Source: Pedobacter sp. AK013
GTDB taxonomy: Bacteria; Bacteroidota; Bacteroidia; Sphingobacteriales; Sphingobacteriaceae
Direction of reading: 5' to 3'
Assembly (NCBI RefSeq): GCF_014205835.1
Contig: NZ_JACHCQ010000025.1
Location: forward strand, 41,694 to 105,693
DNA: 64,000 bases
The notes under the pieces: model-generated
The model's database searches: none
What the model saw: only the letters and a program-made list of their open reading frames with translations
What the model was told of the DNA's origin: nothing
Shown: in pieces, positions 18,849-27,961 of the stretch
Layout of the letters: each line of letters begins with the position of its first letter
How positions within the stretch are numbered: the stretch's first letter is position 1
Program-made: the position numbers and the translations under genes

Positions 18849-18882
18849 AAAAAACCTCTGGTATCATACCAGAGGTTTTTTT
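18849..18882 (+). terminator. intrinsic terminator after the GAF gene
   Basis: Perfect stem AAAACCTCTGGTA / TACCAGAGGTTTT with a three-base loop and a T run, 15 bases after the stop codon. Confidence 0.95.
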
Positions 18883-18937
18883 ATGAAGATCCTTCACTGT
18901 TATTTCTAAAGAAGTTAATAGCATATCACATTTAAAA

Positions 18938-18969
18938 ACAAAAGGCCTCCTGATCTGATCAGAAAGCCT
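18938..18969 (-). terminator. intrinsic terminator of the GIN-domain gene
   Basis: Imperfect stem AGGCTTTCTGATC / GATCAGGAGGCCT read on the minus strand, followed by TTTTGTTTTT. It lies about 25 bases after the minus-strand stop at 18993. Confidence 0.85.
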
Positions 18970-18992
18970 CATTTCATTTGTGTGTTTTATAA

Positions 18993-19595
18993 TTATTTGA
19001 TTGCGGCAATTTCTTTTTCAACGGCAACAGTTTCTATAGAACTGATGTTGGTTTTTAAAGCTGCAAATCTATCGATGGTTAACTTTTGCGATTTACCCAT
19101 TACTAAAGTATGGCTATCAGTAGAACCGCTTAATTTTAAGTCTGCCTGATCAGAAATTACGCTATATAAACCTTCTGAACTGGTATTGATCTCAGCATGG
19201 GCATTTCCTTTTAAAAAGATCTGAAGATATTTAGTTATTAGTTTTCCTTCCGTTTTAACAATTGCATTTTCTGAAGCCTCAATTCTGTAAAAATCGTTTA
19301 CATAAACGGTTAATTTTGTTTTTTCGGTGCTGGTTGAAGTGATTTTTAAATTATCACCATCTTGTATAACTTTTGCCGTTCCGGTGTTATCATCGGTATA
19401 AGAAATACCAGAATTACTGCGCTGGATAATGGTTACTTCTACATTTCCTTTAACAGAAATTCTTTTAAAAGCCGATATTTTTAAAATTGCATCAGGCTCT
19501 TTTTCCATTGCAGAAACGCTTGCAGTAAATACAGCTGATGATAAAACGATTGCTGTTAATGAAGTTGTGATTAGGGTTTTGATTGAGGTTTTCAT
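18993..19595 (-). CDS. exported GIN-domain (DUF2807-like) protein
   Basis: A 200-residue protein with a signal peptide (LTAIVLSSAVFTASVSA) and a mature beta-helix-like chain: short strands rich in Val/Ile with Gly/Asn/Asp turns (RISVKGNVEVTIIQ, IEASENAIVKTEG, IFLKGNAHAEI, LSGSTDSHTLVM). This matches putative auto-transporter adhesin head GIN domains. The location is periplasm or surface. No partner gene is adjacent. The role is unknown, possibly carbohydrate or envelope contact. Confidence 0.8.
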   Translation of the reverse strand: MKTSIKTLITTSLTAIVLSSAVFTASVSAMEKEPDAILKISAFKRISVKGNVEVTIIQRSNSGISYTDDNTGTAKVIQDGDNLKITSTSTEKTKLTVYVNDFYRIEASENAIVKTEGKLITKYLQIFLKGNAHAEINTSSEGLYSVISDQADLKLSGSTDSHTLVMGKSQKLTIDRFAALKTNISSIETVAVEKEIAAIK

Positions 19596-19865
19596 AATAT
19601 TTTTATTTAATAATTAAATGTTAATTAATTGTTATTTAAATGTTTAAGTCTTTTTGTTGTGGTTTTGTTGATAAGACGCAGTGAAATGAAAAACGTTGCA
19701 GGCAGTGTTACATTTTTATACAACCGATAGGTAATACTCGACGAACAGGCATTAATTCAAGACGAAAACTTGAAACTTTTACCAAGCATTTGTAAAATAT
19801 TTTAAGATCTATTATTGGATTAGTCTTTTTCTTTATCTTTAGTGAGAATTTTAGTCTGTTTATTT

Positions 19866-20222
19866 ATGAAGAAAAAGGTTGTACTTGTTCAGGATAATAA
19901 AGATATCCTCGATATAATGGACCAGGTATTGGAAGAGGAGGGGTTTGATGTTACGGCATCGTTAACAACCGAACCTATAGATAAAATAGATGAAATTGAA
20001 CCAGATGTGGTGATTGTGGATGATCACATTAAAGGTGAAAAGAAGGGATCGCAGGTAATTAAAGAACTTAAATCTGACCCTGAAACGGAAGATGTATCGG
20101 CTGTATTAACCTCAACCTCAAATAACTTACCTCAACAGGCAGAAGATTGCAAAGCTGATGATTATATTGAAAAACCGTTTGATCTCGATCACATGGTTGA
20201 GGTGGTAAAGAAAAATTCCTGA
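19866..20222 (+). CDS. stand-alone response regulator receiver domain
   Basis: A 118-residue protein (start taken at ATG 19866; an upstream in-frame start at 19842 would add eight unlikely residues). Receiver landmarks are present: a reduced acidic pocket QDNKD near residue 9, the phospho-acceptor Asp near residue 51 (DVVIVDDH), Thr in AVLTST and Lys in EKPF. There is no output domain, so it likely passes phosphate or blocks a partner by binding. No histidine kinase gene is adjacent. The first acidic pair is Gln-Asp rather than Asp-Asp, which may alter metal binding. Confidence 0.88.
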   Translation: MKKKVVLVQDNKDILDIMDQVLEEEGFDVTASLTTEPIDKIDEIEPDVVIVDDHIKGEKKGSQVIKELKSDPETEDVSAVLTSTSNNLPQQAEDCKADDYIEKPFDLDHMVEVVKKNS

Positions 20223-20268
20223 TTGAATCCGATGTCTGATGTTAAAGGCTCGGCTTAGGATTATCCAT

Positions 20269-20288
20269 CATCCGATAGCTATCGGATG
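20269..20288. repeat. 20-base perfect palindrome
   Basis: CATCCGATAGCTATCGGATG lies in the gap between the receiver gene and the ABC1 kinase gene, with another ATCC to its left. It could be a rare dispersed palindrome or a weak bidirectional hairpin. No T run follows. Confidence 0.5.
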
Positions 20289-20520
20289 ACAACAATTTCA
20301 GAAGATTTATCTCCTTGAAATTTCATGTCATTTATATTGATTTTAATAAAGGTATCTCTCCAAACAGCAATCCTTAGGGCTGGTAAAAGCCTTAATGCCC
20401 TTAATTTCTTAATGGTTGGCAATAATACAAACAGTAAATTTCTATTAGTACCCTATTATTCACAGATTCTATTGGTGTTGCCGTCATCGTGCATGCGCGA
20501 ATCTCAAAGCTTATTGTGCT

Positions 20521-21825
20521 CTAAATGTTAACATTCGGCTTAAATGTATCTGTTTTGACCATCGCCCCCAGCTCATGTAAAATCGTATATAGCCCAAAAT
20601 TAGTCCGGTTAACGTAAATAAAATGTTTTACGCCACGTGCCTGTTTAAATTCTGGCATTTTCGAAATCTTTTCACCATAGGCGTACAACTGCTCAAAAAA
20701 ATCAGGTTTACTAAAATCAAAAGTTTTACTGGTATAGGGTTTGGCAAACAGGCTGATCATCTCTTTGTACGATTTATAATAAAACTCAATCTGCTCTGGA
20801 GAATCGTCTGCATGGATCATGTCAAGCTTTCTAAAAGCTTCTATCGTTTTATTTTTATCATTTATTACATCGGTAGAAATTAAGGAGAAAAACGGATAAT
20901 AAAAATCATCTGGCATCTCTTTAATACAGCCAAAATCAATTACACCTAAATTTTCGTCGGGCGTAATCATAAAATTTCCAGGATGTGGATCGGCATGTAC
21001 GGCCCTGAGTTCGTGCTGTTGAAAGTTGTAGAAATCCCACAGCGCCTGACCGATTTTATTTCGCAGCGCTTGAGAAGGATTGGTTTGTAAAAACTCTTTT
21101 AAATGTAAGCCATCAATCCAATCCATGGTTATGATCCGCTTTCCAGATAATTCGGGATAATATTTCGGAAAAACCACATGAGAGAGGTTTTTACAGGCTT
21201 CAGAAAATTCTATTGAACGCCTAACTTCCAGTTCGTAATCTGTTTCTTCGAGCAAACGTTCTTCCACTTCTTTAATATAGATATTCAATTCCCTTTCCGA
21301 CATGCCCAATAAACGGAAAGCGAAAGGTTTTACCAGTTTCAGATCAGAAGAAATACTGTCGCCCACACCAGGATATTGGATTTTAATGGCGAGTTTTTTC
21401 CCATTAAGCATCGCTTGGTGTACCTGGCCAATAGAAGCCGCATTGCTAGAGCTTAAGTTAAAACTATCGAAAATGTTTTCAGGTGTTTTACCGAAATTCT
21501 TGGTGAAAGTCCTGACAATTAACGGACCCGAAAGAGGCGGGGCATTGTATTGCGACTGGGTAAATTTATCTACATATGATTTAGGCAGGATATTTTTATC
21601 CATGCTCAGCATTTGTGCAATTTTTAAGGCGCTTCCCTTTAATTCGCTCAGCGATTTATAGATGTCGGTGGCATTATCTTCGTTCAGCTGTTCACGGTCC
21701 ATTTCAGGGTTAAACAGTTTTTTGGAGTAATGTTTAATATAGTTGCCCCCGATCTGAATACCTGTTTTAACAAACTTTGCCGAACGCTCTACTTTGGTAG
21801 TTGGAATACTTTTTTGTGTTTTCAT
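20521..21825 (-). CDS. ABC1/UbiB family atypical kinase
   Basis: A 434-residue protein. It has the ABC1 hallmarks: a KxGQ-like helix (SALKIAQML), an Ala-rich nucleotide loop (SSSNAASIGQVHQAML), the conserved Lys in KLAIKIQYPG, and the catalytic/metal part HADPHPGNFMI followed by GVIDFGCIKEM. In the family these ATPases support ubiquinone or other lipid metabolism; this lineage uses menaquinone, so the true target is open. It is preceded by a TetR regulator on the same strand, seven bases away, which implies one operon and local control. No membrane tail is evident. Confidence 0.9.
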   Translation of the reverse strand: MKTQKSIPTTKVERSAKFVKTGIQIGGNYIKHYSKKLFNPEMDREQLNEDNATDIYKSLSELKGSALKIAQMLSMDKNILPKSYVDKFTQSQYNAPPLSGPLIVRTFTKNFGKTPENIFDSFNLSSSNAASIGQVHQAMLNGKKLAIKIQYPGVGDSISSDLKLVKPFAFRLLGMSERELNIYIKEVEERLLEETDYELEVRRSIEFSEACKNLSHVVFPKYYPELSGKRIITMDWIDGLHLKEFLQTNPSQALRNKIGQALWDFYNFQQHELRAVHADPHPGNFMITPDENLGVIDFGCIKEMPDDFYYPFFSLISTDVINDKNKTIEAFRKLDMIHADDSPEQIEFYYKSYKEMISLFAKPYTSKTFDFSKPDFFEQLYAYGEKISKMPEFKQARGVKHFIYVNRTNFGLYTILHELGAMVKTDTFKPNVNI

Positions 21826-21832
21826 CTGGTGT

Positions 21833-22486
21833 TTAAAACCTCATCTTTTCTGCAAACTTTCCATTTCTGGATAAAAATTTCCCATATTCCAATAAATTAT
21901 CAATTGGCGAATGCTGAAAAAGATCGAAGGTTACATTGATGCCTTTTTCTATGGCTTCGTCGCTTTTTTCGAAACCTTCACTATCATCATTGATCCAGAA
22001 ATTAACAATAAAAGCAAACTGAATCCATAAGGCATCTTTGTAACGCTTGCTTAGAAAACGACGTTCGGCAAGTTCTCCACTATCTAATCCCTCATCAATA
22101 ATTTCTTGTGCAAAGTTCTCGAAAATAGGTTTTACGCCAGCCAGTACATCAGGAGTAGAAAATTTACCCTGGTGATTCTTTAGGCTGTAAATCACAAAAC
22201 TGCGTTCGTTCTTCAGGTTTTCCAGGTAACTGTAAAAGAAAGAAAGCATTTTTTCCCTGGAAGTATACTGGGGCCAAACTTCCTGCTCTTTGATTTTGTT
22301 AATGGTTTCGAAAGTAAGTTCGAACCAGATTGTTTTTTCTATGCTATCAAAAGAAGAGAAAAACTGATAAAAATCAGCCTCGGTAATTTTAAGCTTCTTT
22401 ACGAAAATGTAAACCGATTTTGGTTTTTCGTTGTTCGTTAAAACATAATCTAAGTATGCTTTTCTAATTTGTTGAGCAGTTGCCAT
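21833..22486 (-). CDS. TetR family regulator
   Basis: A 217-residue protein with a TetR-type N-terminal helix-turn-helix (residues 1-55, IRKAYLDYVL then KLKITEADFYQFFSSF) and an all-helical ligand domain. It lies seven bases upstream of the ABC1 kinase gene, so the pair is almost certainly co-transcribed, and it may repress its own operon. The ligand is unknown but often hydrophobic in this family. The first helix-turn-helix helix is less conserved than in classical TetR. Confidence 0.82.
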   Translation of the reverse strand: MATAQQIRKAYLDYVLTNNEKPKSVYIFVKKLKITEADFYQFFSSFDSIEKTIWFELTFETINKIKEQEVWPQYTSREKMLSFFYSYLENLKNERSFVIYSLKNHQGKFSTPDVLAGVKPIFENFAQEIIDEGLDSGELAERRFLSKRYKDALWIQFAFIVNFWINDDSEGFEKSDEAIEKGINVTFDLFQHSPIDNLLEYGKFLSRNGKFAEKMRF

Positions 22487-22658
22487 ATTAGCTGTTTTTA
22501 TAAATATAACGTTTAATTTATGGGCTTGTTTTTACTATTGTTTTTTTGTTGATCATGAAATTGTAATAATAGCTTTCAAAATATTTGAATTTGGTTTTTA
22601 GGCTATTTTTTTTAGTTTAAATGTTGATAATTTTTTAATATAAAACTAAAATATTTAG

Positions 22659-22666
22659 TATTTTTG
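22659..22666 (+). promoter_or_regulatory. -7 promoter element (TATTTTTG) of the HD gene
   Basis: TAnnTTTG match 34 bases before the ATG at 22700, in a long AT-rich region. No -33 TTG at normal spacing. Confidence 0.4.
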
Positions 22667-22699
22667 TTATTGATTATTCTTTAACTAAAGCACAGCAAT

Positions 22700-23554
22700 A
22701 TGATCCAGGTGAACGATTTTTTATACGGCAAAATGGAACTGCCAAGGGTATTTTCTGATCTGTTAAATACTGATGCTTTAAAAAGGTTAGGCGGAATACA
22801 TCAAAGCGGGGCTATATTTTTGGTCAATCCAGACATCTGCCATTCACGATTGGAGCATGCTATTGGCGTTACCATGTTGATTAGGATGCTTGGTGGTTCA
22901 GAACTGGAGCAAATTGCAGGCTTGCTACACGATATTTCACATACCGCTTTTTCTCATGTGGGCGATTATGTTTTCGACAATACAGACGAAGATTATCATG
23001 AAAAGGTTTTTGCCGAAGTTTTATGCAAATCGGAAGTGCCTGATGTGCTGTTAAATTATGGATATAATGTTAACCAGATTCTGTATGGTACCTTTGATAT
23101 TTTAGAGCAACCTTTGCCAGCGCTTTGTGCTGATCGTTTGGATTACACTTTGCGTGATGGTATTCATGGTGGGGTAATTTCTCGTCAGCGTGCCCGCGAA
23201 TTTTTGACTTCTATTGTTTTGAAAGATGGAAAAATAGCGGTGAATGCAGAAACTGAGGTAGCCTGGATTAATGAAGCTTTCGAGAAGCTGAATAATGATG
23301 TGTTTAAATTACCGCTTCATTTATATGCCAATGGCAAAATGGCCGAATTAATTAAAAAATTTCTGAATAAAGGAATATTGGTTGAAAGTGACCTGTTTAA
23401 AACAGATACCATGCTGCTAAACAAAATTAGAACATCATATGAAGGGTATGAGGCCATTAAATCGATCAAACAGTTAAAAGGTTTTGCCGAATTTATGCGT
23501 TATGGCGCGGTACCTAAAATCAAAACAAGGACATTGAATGCTTTGTTGGTTTAG
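22700..23554 (+). CDS. HD domain phosphohydrolase (dNTPase/SAMHD1-like)
   Basis: A 284-residue cytoplasmic protein. The HD metal site is clear: HSRLEHAIGV (first His), LLHDISHTAFSH (the HD pair plus the downstream His residues) and ALCADRLDYTLRDG (last Asp). The spacing resembles dGTPase/SAMHD1-type HD proteins, although it is shorter than canonical dGTPases. It is likely a nucleotide phosphohydrolase; the substrate is not proven. It is transcribed away from the TetR/ABC1 pair and followed by a short TatA gene. Confidence 0.85.
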   Translation: MIQVNDFLYGKMELPRVFSDLLNTDALKRLGGIHQSGAIFLVNPDICHSRLEHAIGVTMLIRMLGGSELEQIAGLLHDISHTAFSHVGDYVFDNTDEDYHEKVFAEVLCKSEVPDVLLNYGYNVNQILYGTFDILEQPLPALCADRLDYTLRDGIHGGVISRQRAREFLTSIVLKDGKIAVNAETEVAWINEAFEKLNNDVFKLPLHLYANGKMAELIKKFLNKGILVESDLFKTDTMLLNKIRTSYEGYEAIKSIKQLKGFAEFMRYGAVPKIKTRTLNALLV

Positions 23555-23720
23555 TTATTGGCAAAGATTCTTGTTTTTGCTATGAAAAATAAGCTGCGGT
23601 TTATTCCTCTTGTTCCATTATCCCGAGCTTGTTTCAGAATCTTTCAATGCACAGTCAAACTAAAATGATCAAACAATCTGATTCAAAAGAATTCACGTAT
23701 ATTGTGAAAAATATAAAGAT

Positions 23721-23861
23721 ATGTCTGCAATAGAAATTATTTTAATCGGTGTGGTAATCCTGCTTATTTTTGGTGGTAAAAAGTTGCCAGAATTAATGAG
23801 GGGGATAGGGAAGAGCGTAAAAGAATTTAAAGACGCCAAGAATGAACCGCCTGTTAAATAA
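23721..23861 (+). CDS. tatA: very short TatA/TatE-type translocase subunit
   Basis: A 46-residue protein: one N-terminal membrane helix (IEIILIGVVILLIF), the hinge FGGKKLPEL, and an amphipathic helix (MRGIGKSVKEFKDAK). This is the TatA architecture with the cytoplasmic tail almost absent; usual TatA proteins have 57-90 residues. It forms the pore-like assembly for folded, twin-arginine substrates such as the isomerase-like protein encoded at 5081. No tatC is in the window. The TAA at 23859-23861 is followed by non-coding sequence and I see no frameshift in a longer tail. Confidence 0.85.
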   Translation: MSAIEIILIGVVILLIFGGKKLPELMRGIGKSVKEFKDAKNEPPVK

Positions 23862-23919
23862 TTGCGGCAAATAAAACTTTATGTTAATGGCTTTGTTTTA
23901 ATTAAAATAAACGCCAATA

Positions 23920-24132
23920 ATGGAAAATAGAAAAGAAGATCTGATCAAATCAAAATCTGATTTTATAGCAGAAAATGCAAAACACCCTAACCAGGGACTG
24001 AACGATTGGAACGACCGTTTAGATGAAAATCTGGAGCCTGAAGATCATAACGATAGTGCTGCAGATGAAAAAGCCAAAAATTTCTCTGCAAAATACGGTA
24101 GCGGCGATCAGTCCGATCAAGGTAATGATTGA
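23920..24132 (+). CDS. small acidic protein of unknown function
   Basis: A 70-residue, highly charged protein rich in Asp, Glu, Asn and Lys (DLIKSKSDFIAENAKHP, LNDWNDRLDENLEPEDHND). It has no signal peptide or membrane helix and is probably disordered. It lies 58 bases after tatA and is followed by a terminator, so it may share the tatA transcript. The terminator and clean start support a real gene. Family not recognised. Confidence 0.6.
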   Translation: MENRKEDLIKSKSDFIAENAKHPNQGLNDWNDRLDENLEPEDHNDSAADEKAKNFSAKYGSGDQSDQGND

Positions 24133-24145
24133 ATATTTGTCGTAT

Positions 24146-24172
24146 AGCCACTTTTATAAGGTGGCTTTTTTG
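24146..24172 (+). terminator. intrinsic terminator
   Basis: Stem AGCCAC / GTGGCT extended by weaker pairs, followed by TTTTTTGTTTT, 14 bases after the stop of the small acidic protein gene. Confidence 0.85.
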
Positions 24173-24399
24173 TTTTGCCTGATAATATACTTATGGCTCT
24201 TAATTCTGTTTTTCGAAAGACAATAAATTTGTATGTGAAACTTTTTTACACAACTCTCTCAGTTTATTACACGAAAGGTGATTTTTCTACTTAAAAATTG
24301 TTAAAATTCTAATAATTGATTTTTCTTGTGGTTTGATTAATAGTATATTGCATATCTAATCAAACAAACATGTATAACGTTTTCAAACTAAACCGATAG

Positions 24400-27300
24400 G
24401 TGATGAGCAGGCATTGGTTATTGGTTTTGTTTTTCTTACTTTTTATAAGGTTTTTGTCTTTTGCTCAAAATACATCAAATAAAGGAAAAGATTTTTATGT
24501 TCCTTATGCAGGGCATATAGATGGAGATAGGTCAAGGCTAACCTTGTTTTTATCTGCAGACCAAGCTACAGACTATAAAGTTTATATTGGAGGCGTTTTG
24601 GTATCTCCGGTCGGCGCCACCATTTCAGCAAATACCTGCATACCATTTGTTATTGATCCAAATGCATACGCCGTATTAATGGGTAGTTCTAATACAATAG
24701 AATCCAATAAAGCCATTAACGTAGTTACAACCAAAGCGATATCATTGTATAGCATTATTTCTAATAATGCCCGTACAGGTGGTACTTTAGTGCTGCCAAC
24801 AAACACACTTGGACAAGAATATTATGCATTTAGCTATGAAAACCATGGAAATCAGCAGGGATTTTCACAATTTACAATTGTAGCAACAGTTGATAATACA
24901 GATATAGAAATTACGCCTAAACAAAACGAAAGATACGGAGGAAGAACTGCTAACACGACTTTTACCATTAAATTAAATAAAGGTGACATCTATCAATATC
25001 AATCAGTTGGCGATTTAACAGGAAGCCACATTAAAGCCTTAAATTGCAATCCTGTAGCCGTATTTACAGGTAACACCTGGGCAGCATTTTGTAATGAAGG
25101 CAATAGCCGTAATCCAAGTGGGGGCGATAACCTATATCAACAGGTTTTTCCGGTTTCTGCTTGGGGGAAAAATTTCGTAACTGCACCATTTTATAATACA
25201 CTTCATGGTAATACCGATATTATGAGGATAATTGTAGGTGAAGATAATACTGTATTAACCGTTAATGGGAGTACTACAATCGCCAACGGAAGCCCTCTTT
25301 CTAATCCTTACAGTAAAGGCGCAGTTGTTACCTTTTTTTCTACTTCAGCAAACGTAATTTCTGGTTCCAAGCCAATTGCTGTGGCACAATACCAAACTTC
25401 GCAAACCTGTAATCAAAACAATGGCAGCAATACCAATCAATATCAATTTCCTGGCGATCCTGAAATAACAGTGCTTAATCCTGTAGAACAAACACTAAAT
25501 AATATTACGGTTTTTTCTGATTTAAGATCGGTGGGAGTTCCTACTCAAATTTTGAAATACTATCTGAATGTAATTATTAAAACCGTGGATATTGCCTCTT
25601 TTAGGCTGGATGGGAATCCCGTAAGTAACTTTACGCCCATTGATAATGTATTTAGTTATGCTGTGATTGATGTTACAAATACACAGCCTCAACACAGGTT
25701 ATCTGCAGCAGGTGGTTTTTCGGCGATTTCGTATGGATATGGACCAGTAGAGTCTTACGCATACTTGGCCGGTGCAAATATTCAGAACTTTACTTTTCAA
25801 CCCACAAGCGTTGTTACCGGACAACCTATAACCAGTGGCTGCTTGGGCGAAGCCATTAGTTTAACCATCAATTTGCCTTACCAGGCCGTTAAATTAGATT
25901 GGGAGATACAGGGAGCTGCAAGTTTTACAGACAATAACCCGGTAGCAACAAGTACCATTACCAGACCAAATGACAATAATACTTATTATACTTATAAGTA
26001 TCCTAACGAATTAAATTATCCTACTCCGGGTGATTATCAGTTTAAAGTAATTGCTACTAAACCCAATGCTGATAATTGTGGTAACACTGAAGAATTAATT
26101 ATCGATTTTTCTGTTGATAAGCAGCCTACCGCTGCATTCGAATTACCTGCTACTGGTTGTCAGTCTAGTGGTATTCAATTTACTGATATAAGTGCACCCA
26201 ATTCAAATTCGAGGAGTATTACACAGTGGTTATGGGATTTTGGTGATGAAAAAACATCTACTGAGCAGAACCCTGTTCATGTTTATGATCGTTCAGGTAC
26301 TTATAATGTCGTTTTAAGCGTTACAACGGATTCGAAATGTTCAGAAACGTCTTCGGCATTTCCAATTGTGATTAATCCTCAGCCTTTATCCGATTTTGAT
26401 GTGAAAGGTTTATGTGTAGGCAAACCGATTATTTTAACTGAGAAATCGACAATAGAAAATCCTGGAGTTATTGTAAAGTGGACTTGGGATTTTGGCGATG
26501 GAAGCACTCCTGCTAATGAACAGCACCCTGTTCATCAATACAGTGCCACTGGTTCTTATACCATTACGCTAACTACTGAAAGTGATAAAGGATGTGTGAG
26601 TGTGGTGAAAAGTAAAATTGTAACTGTAATTGATCCACAATCTGCTGATTTCGAACTTCCTGGTTTTTGTTTGGCTGATGGCGTGGCCAGATTTAAAAAT
26701 ACCTCAAAAAATGCAGACGGAAGTACGACGGGCTTGACTGCTCAGTGGACCTTTACTTTTAATAATGATATAGTAGCAACCTCAACTGATTTTGATGGTT
26801 CTTTTACACCTACAGTTACAGGTGAATATATAGCGGCTTTAATTGTTAAAAATGGAGCTGGTTGTGAAATGTCAAAAGCACTCACCTTCACTGTTAACGG
26901 TGATGTTAAAACGGCTGATTTTGAGATTATCAATGACCATAGCTGCGTGAGCGAGGATATCATGATTAAAAATAAATCTACCGTATTTACGGGCAAAATC
27001 ACAAAGATTGAAATTTACAGGGATTTTGGTAAAGAAACTTCCATTTATAAAACAATTCCTTATCCAGATAATAACGAAATTTTTATACTTAACTACGATA
27101 CTTTTGGAGGCACTGCCGACCGAACCTTTAACATCAGGTTGGTTGCCTATTCTGGAGAAAATTGCTTTAAATATTCAGAAACGCAAACACTTACTTTAAA
27201 ACCAGTTCCGCAACTGGTGTTTGATGATATGGCCCCAGTTTGCGAGGCAGATGGAACAGTTTTAATTACACAAGCCAAACAGAAGGCTGGTGAAGAAATG

Positions 27301-27960
27301 AATGGGCCACCAGGTGTATTTAGTGGCGATGGCATAAGGGCTGATGGCACCTTTAATCCTAAAATTGCCGGGCTTGGGCCACATACCATCACTTATACAT
27401 TTACAGGAGATAATGGTTGTCCTAATTCCATTTCCAATACCATTACAGTGTATAAATCCCCTTTGGCAGATGCGGGGACATTGGTTTATCTTTTAGCGGG
27501 TGGGCAGATCGAAATTCCGGCAACTGCCGAGGGAGCCAATTTAAAATACGAATGGTCGCCAGCAATTGGCTTGAACAAAACCAATGTCTTAAACCCAGTT
27601 GCTTCTCCAAGTGAGGACACAGAATATACCCTAACGGTTACTACACAGCCAGAAGGTTGCGTAACAACTTCAAAAGTATTGGTTAAGGTATTGCAAGCTA
27701 TAAACCCACCTAATACCTTTACTCCGAATGGTGATAATGTGAATGATACCTGGATTATTAAATATTTAGAATCTTATCCAAATGCTACTGTCGAAATTTT
27801 TAACAGAAATGGGAATAGGGTATTTTTTAGCAATGGATATAAAATTCCTTTTGATGGTAATTACCAAAATGAACCACTTCCGGTAGGTGTTTATTATTAT
27901 ATCATCAACCCTCGTAACGGACGAAAAACAATAACAGGACCGCTCACCATAATCAGATAA
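24400..27960 (+). CDS. type IX-secreted PKD protein with gliding-motility C-terminal domain
   Basis: A 1186-residue surface protein. A signal peptide ends near SFAQ (residue 23). Residues about 60-470 resemble the IgGFc-binding-like N-terminal region common in such proteins (LVLPTNTLGQEYYAFSYE, then VFPVSAWGKNFVTAPF). At least two PKD domains follow, with WDFGDE near residue 611 and WDFGDG near 696, each followed by HxY and a beta strand. The C-terminus (from about residue 1105, NTFTPNGDNVNDTWIIKY) is the CHU_C/type-B sorting domain that directs export by the type IX system and attachment to the surface. It is paired with a PorP/SprF gene one base downstream. Likely an adhesin. Confidence 0.92.
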   Translation: MMSRHWLLVLFFLLFIRFLSFAQNTSNKGKDFYVPYAGHIDGDRSRLTLFLSADQATDYKVYIGGVLVSPVGATISANTCIPFVIDPNAYAVLMGSSNTIESNKAINVVTTKAISLYSIISNNARTGGTLVLPTNTLGQEYYAFSYENHGNQQGFSQFTIVATVDNTDIEITPKQNERYGGRTANTTFTIKLNKGDIYQYQSVGDLTGSHIKALNCNPVAVFTGNTWAAFCNEGNSRNPSGGDNLYQQVFPVSAWGKNFVTAPFYNTLHGNTDIMRIIVGEDNTVLTVNGSTTIANGSPLSNPYSKGAVVTFFSTSANVISGSKPIAVAQYQTSQTCNQNNGSNTNQYQFPGDPEITVLNPVEQTLNNITVFSDLRSVGVPTQILKYYLNVIIKTVDIASFRLDGNPVSNFTPIDNVFSYAVIDVTNTQPQHRLSAAGGFSAISYGYGPVESYAYLAGANIQNFTFQPTSVVTGQPITSGCLGEAISLTINLPYQAVKLDWEIQGAASFTDNNPVATSTITRPNDNNTYYTYKYPNELNYPTPGDYQFKVIATKPNADNCGNTEELIIDFSVDKQPTAAFELPATGCQSSGIQFTDISAPNSNSRSITQWLWDFGDEKTSTEQNPVHVYDRSGTYNVVLSVTTDSKCSETSSAFPIVINPQPLSDFDVKGLCVGKPIILTEKSTIENPGVIVKWTWDFGDGSTPANEQHPVHQYSATGSYTITLTTESDKGCVSVVKSKIVTVIDPQSADFELPGFCLADGVARFKNTSKNADGSTTGLTAQWTFTFNNDIVATSTDFDGSFTPTVTGEYIAALIVKNGAGCEMSKALTFTVNGDVKTADFEIINDHSCVSEDIMIKNKSTVFTGKITKIEIYRDFGKETSIYKTIPYPDNNEIFILNYDTFGGTADRTFNIRLVAYSGENCFKYSETQTLTLKPVPQLVFDDMAPVCEADGTVLITQAKQKAGEEMNGPPGVFSGDGIRADGTFNPKIAGLGPHTITYTFTGDNGCPNSISNTITVYKSPLADAGTLVYLLAGGQIEIPATAEGANLKYEWSPAIGLNKTNVLNPVASPSEDTEYTLTVTTQPEGCVTTSKVLVKVLQAINPPNTFTPNGDNVNDTWIIKYLESYPNATVEIFNRNGNRVFFSNGYKIPFDGNYQNEPLPVGVYYYIINPRNGRKTITGPLTIIR

Positions 27961-27961
27961 A

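Noticed and set aside
19842..19865. Upstream start of the receiver-domain gene
   Set aside because: The extra residues MRILVCLF precede the normal receiver start MKKKVVLVQDN and do not fit the domain.
20269..20288. Palindrome CATCCGATAGCTATCGGATG as an operator
   Set aside because: It lies between the 3' ends of convergent genes, so it has no promoter to control; kept only as a repeat.
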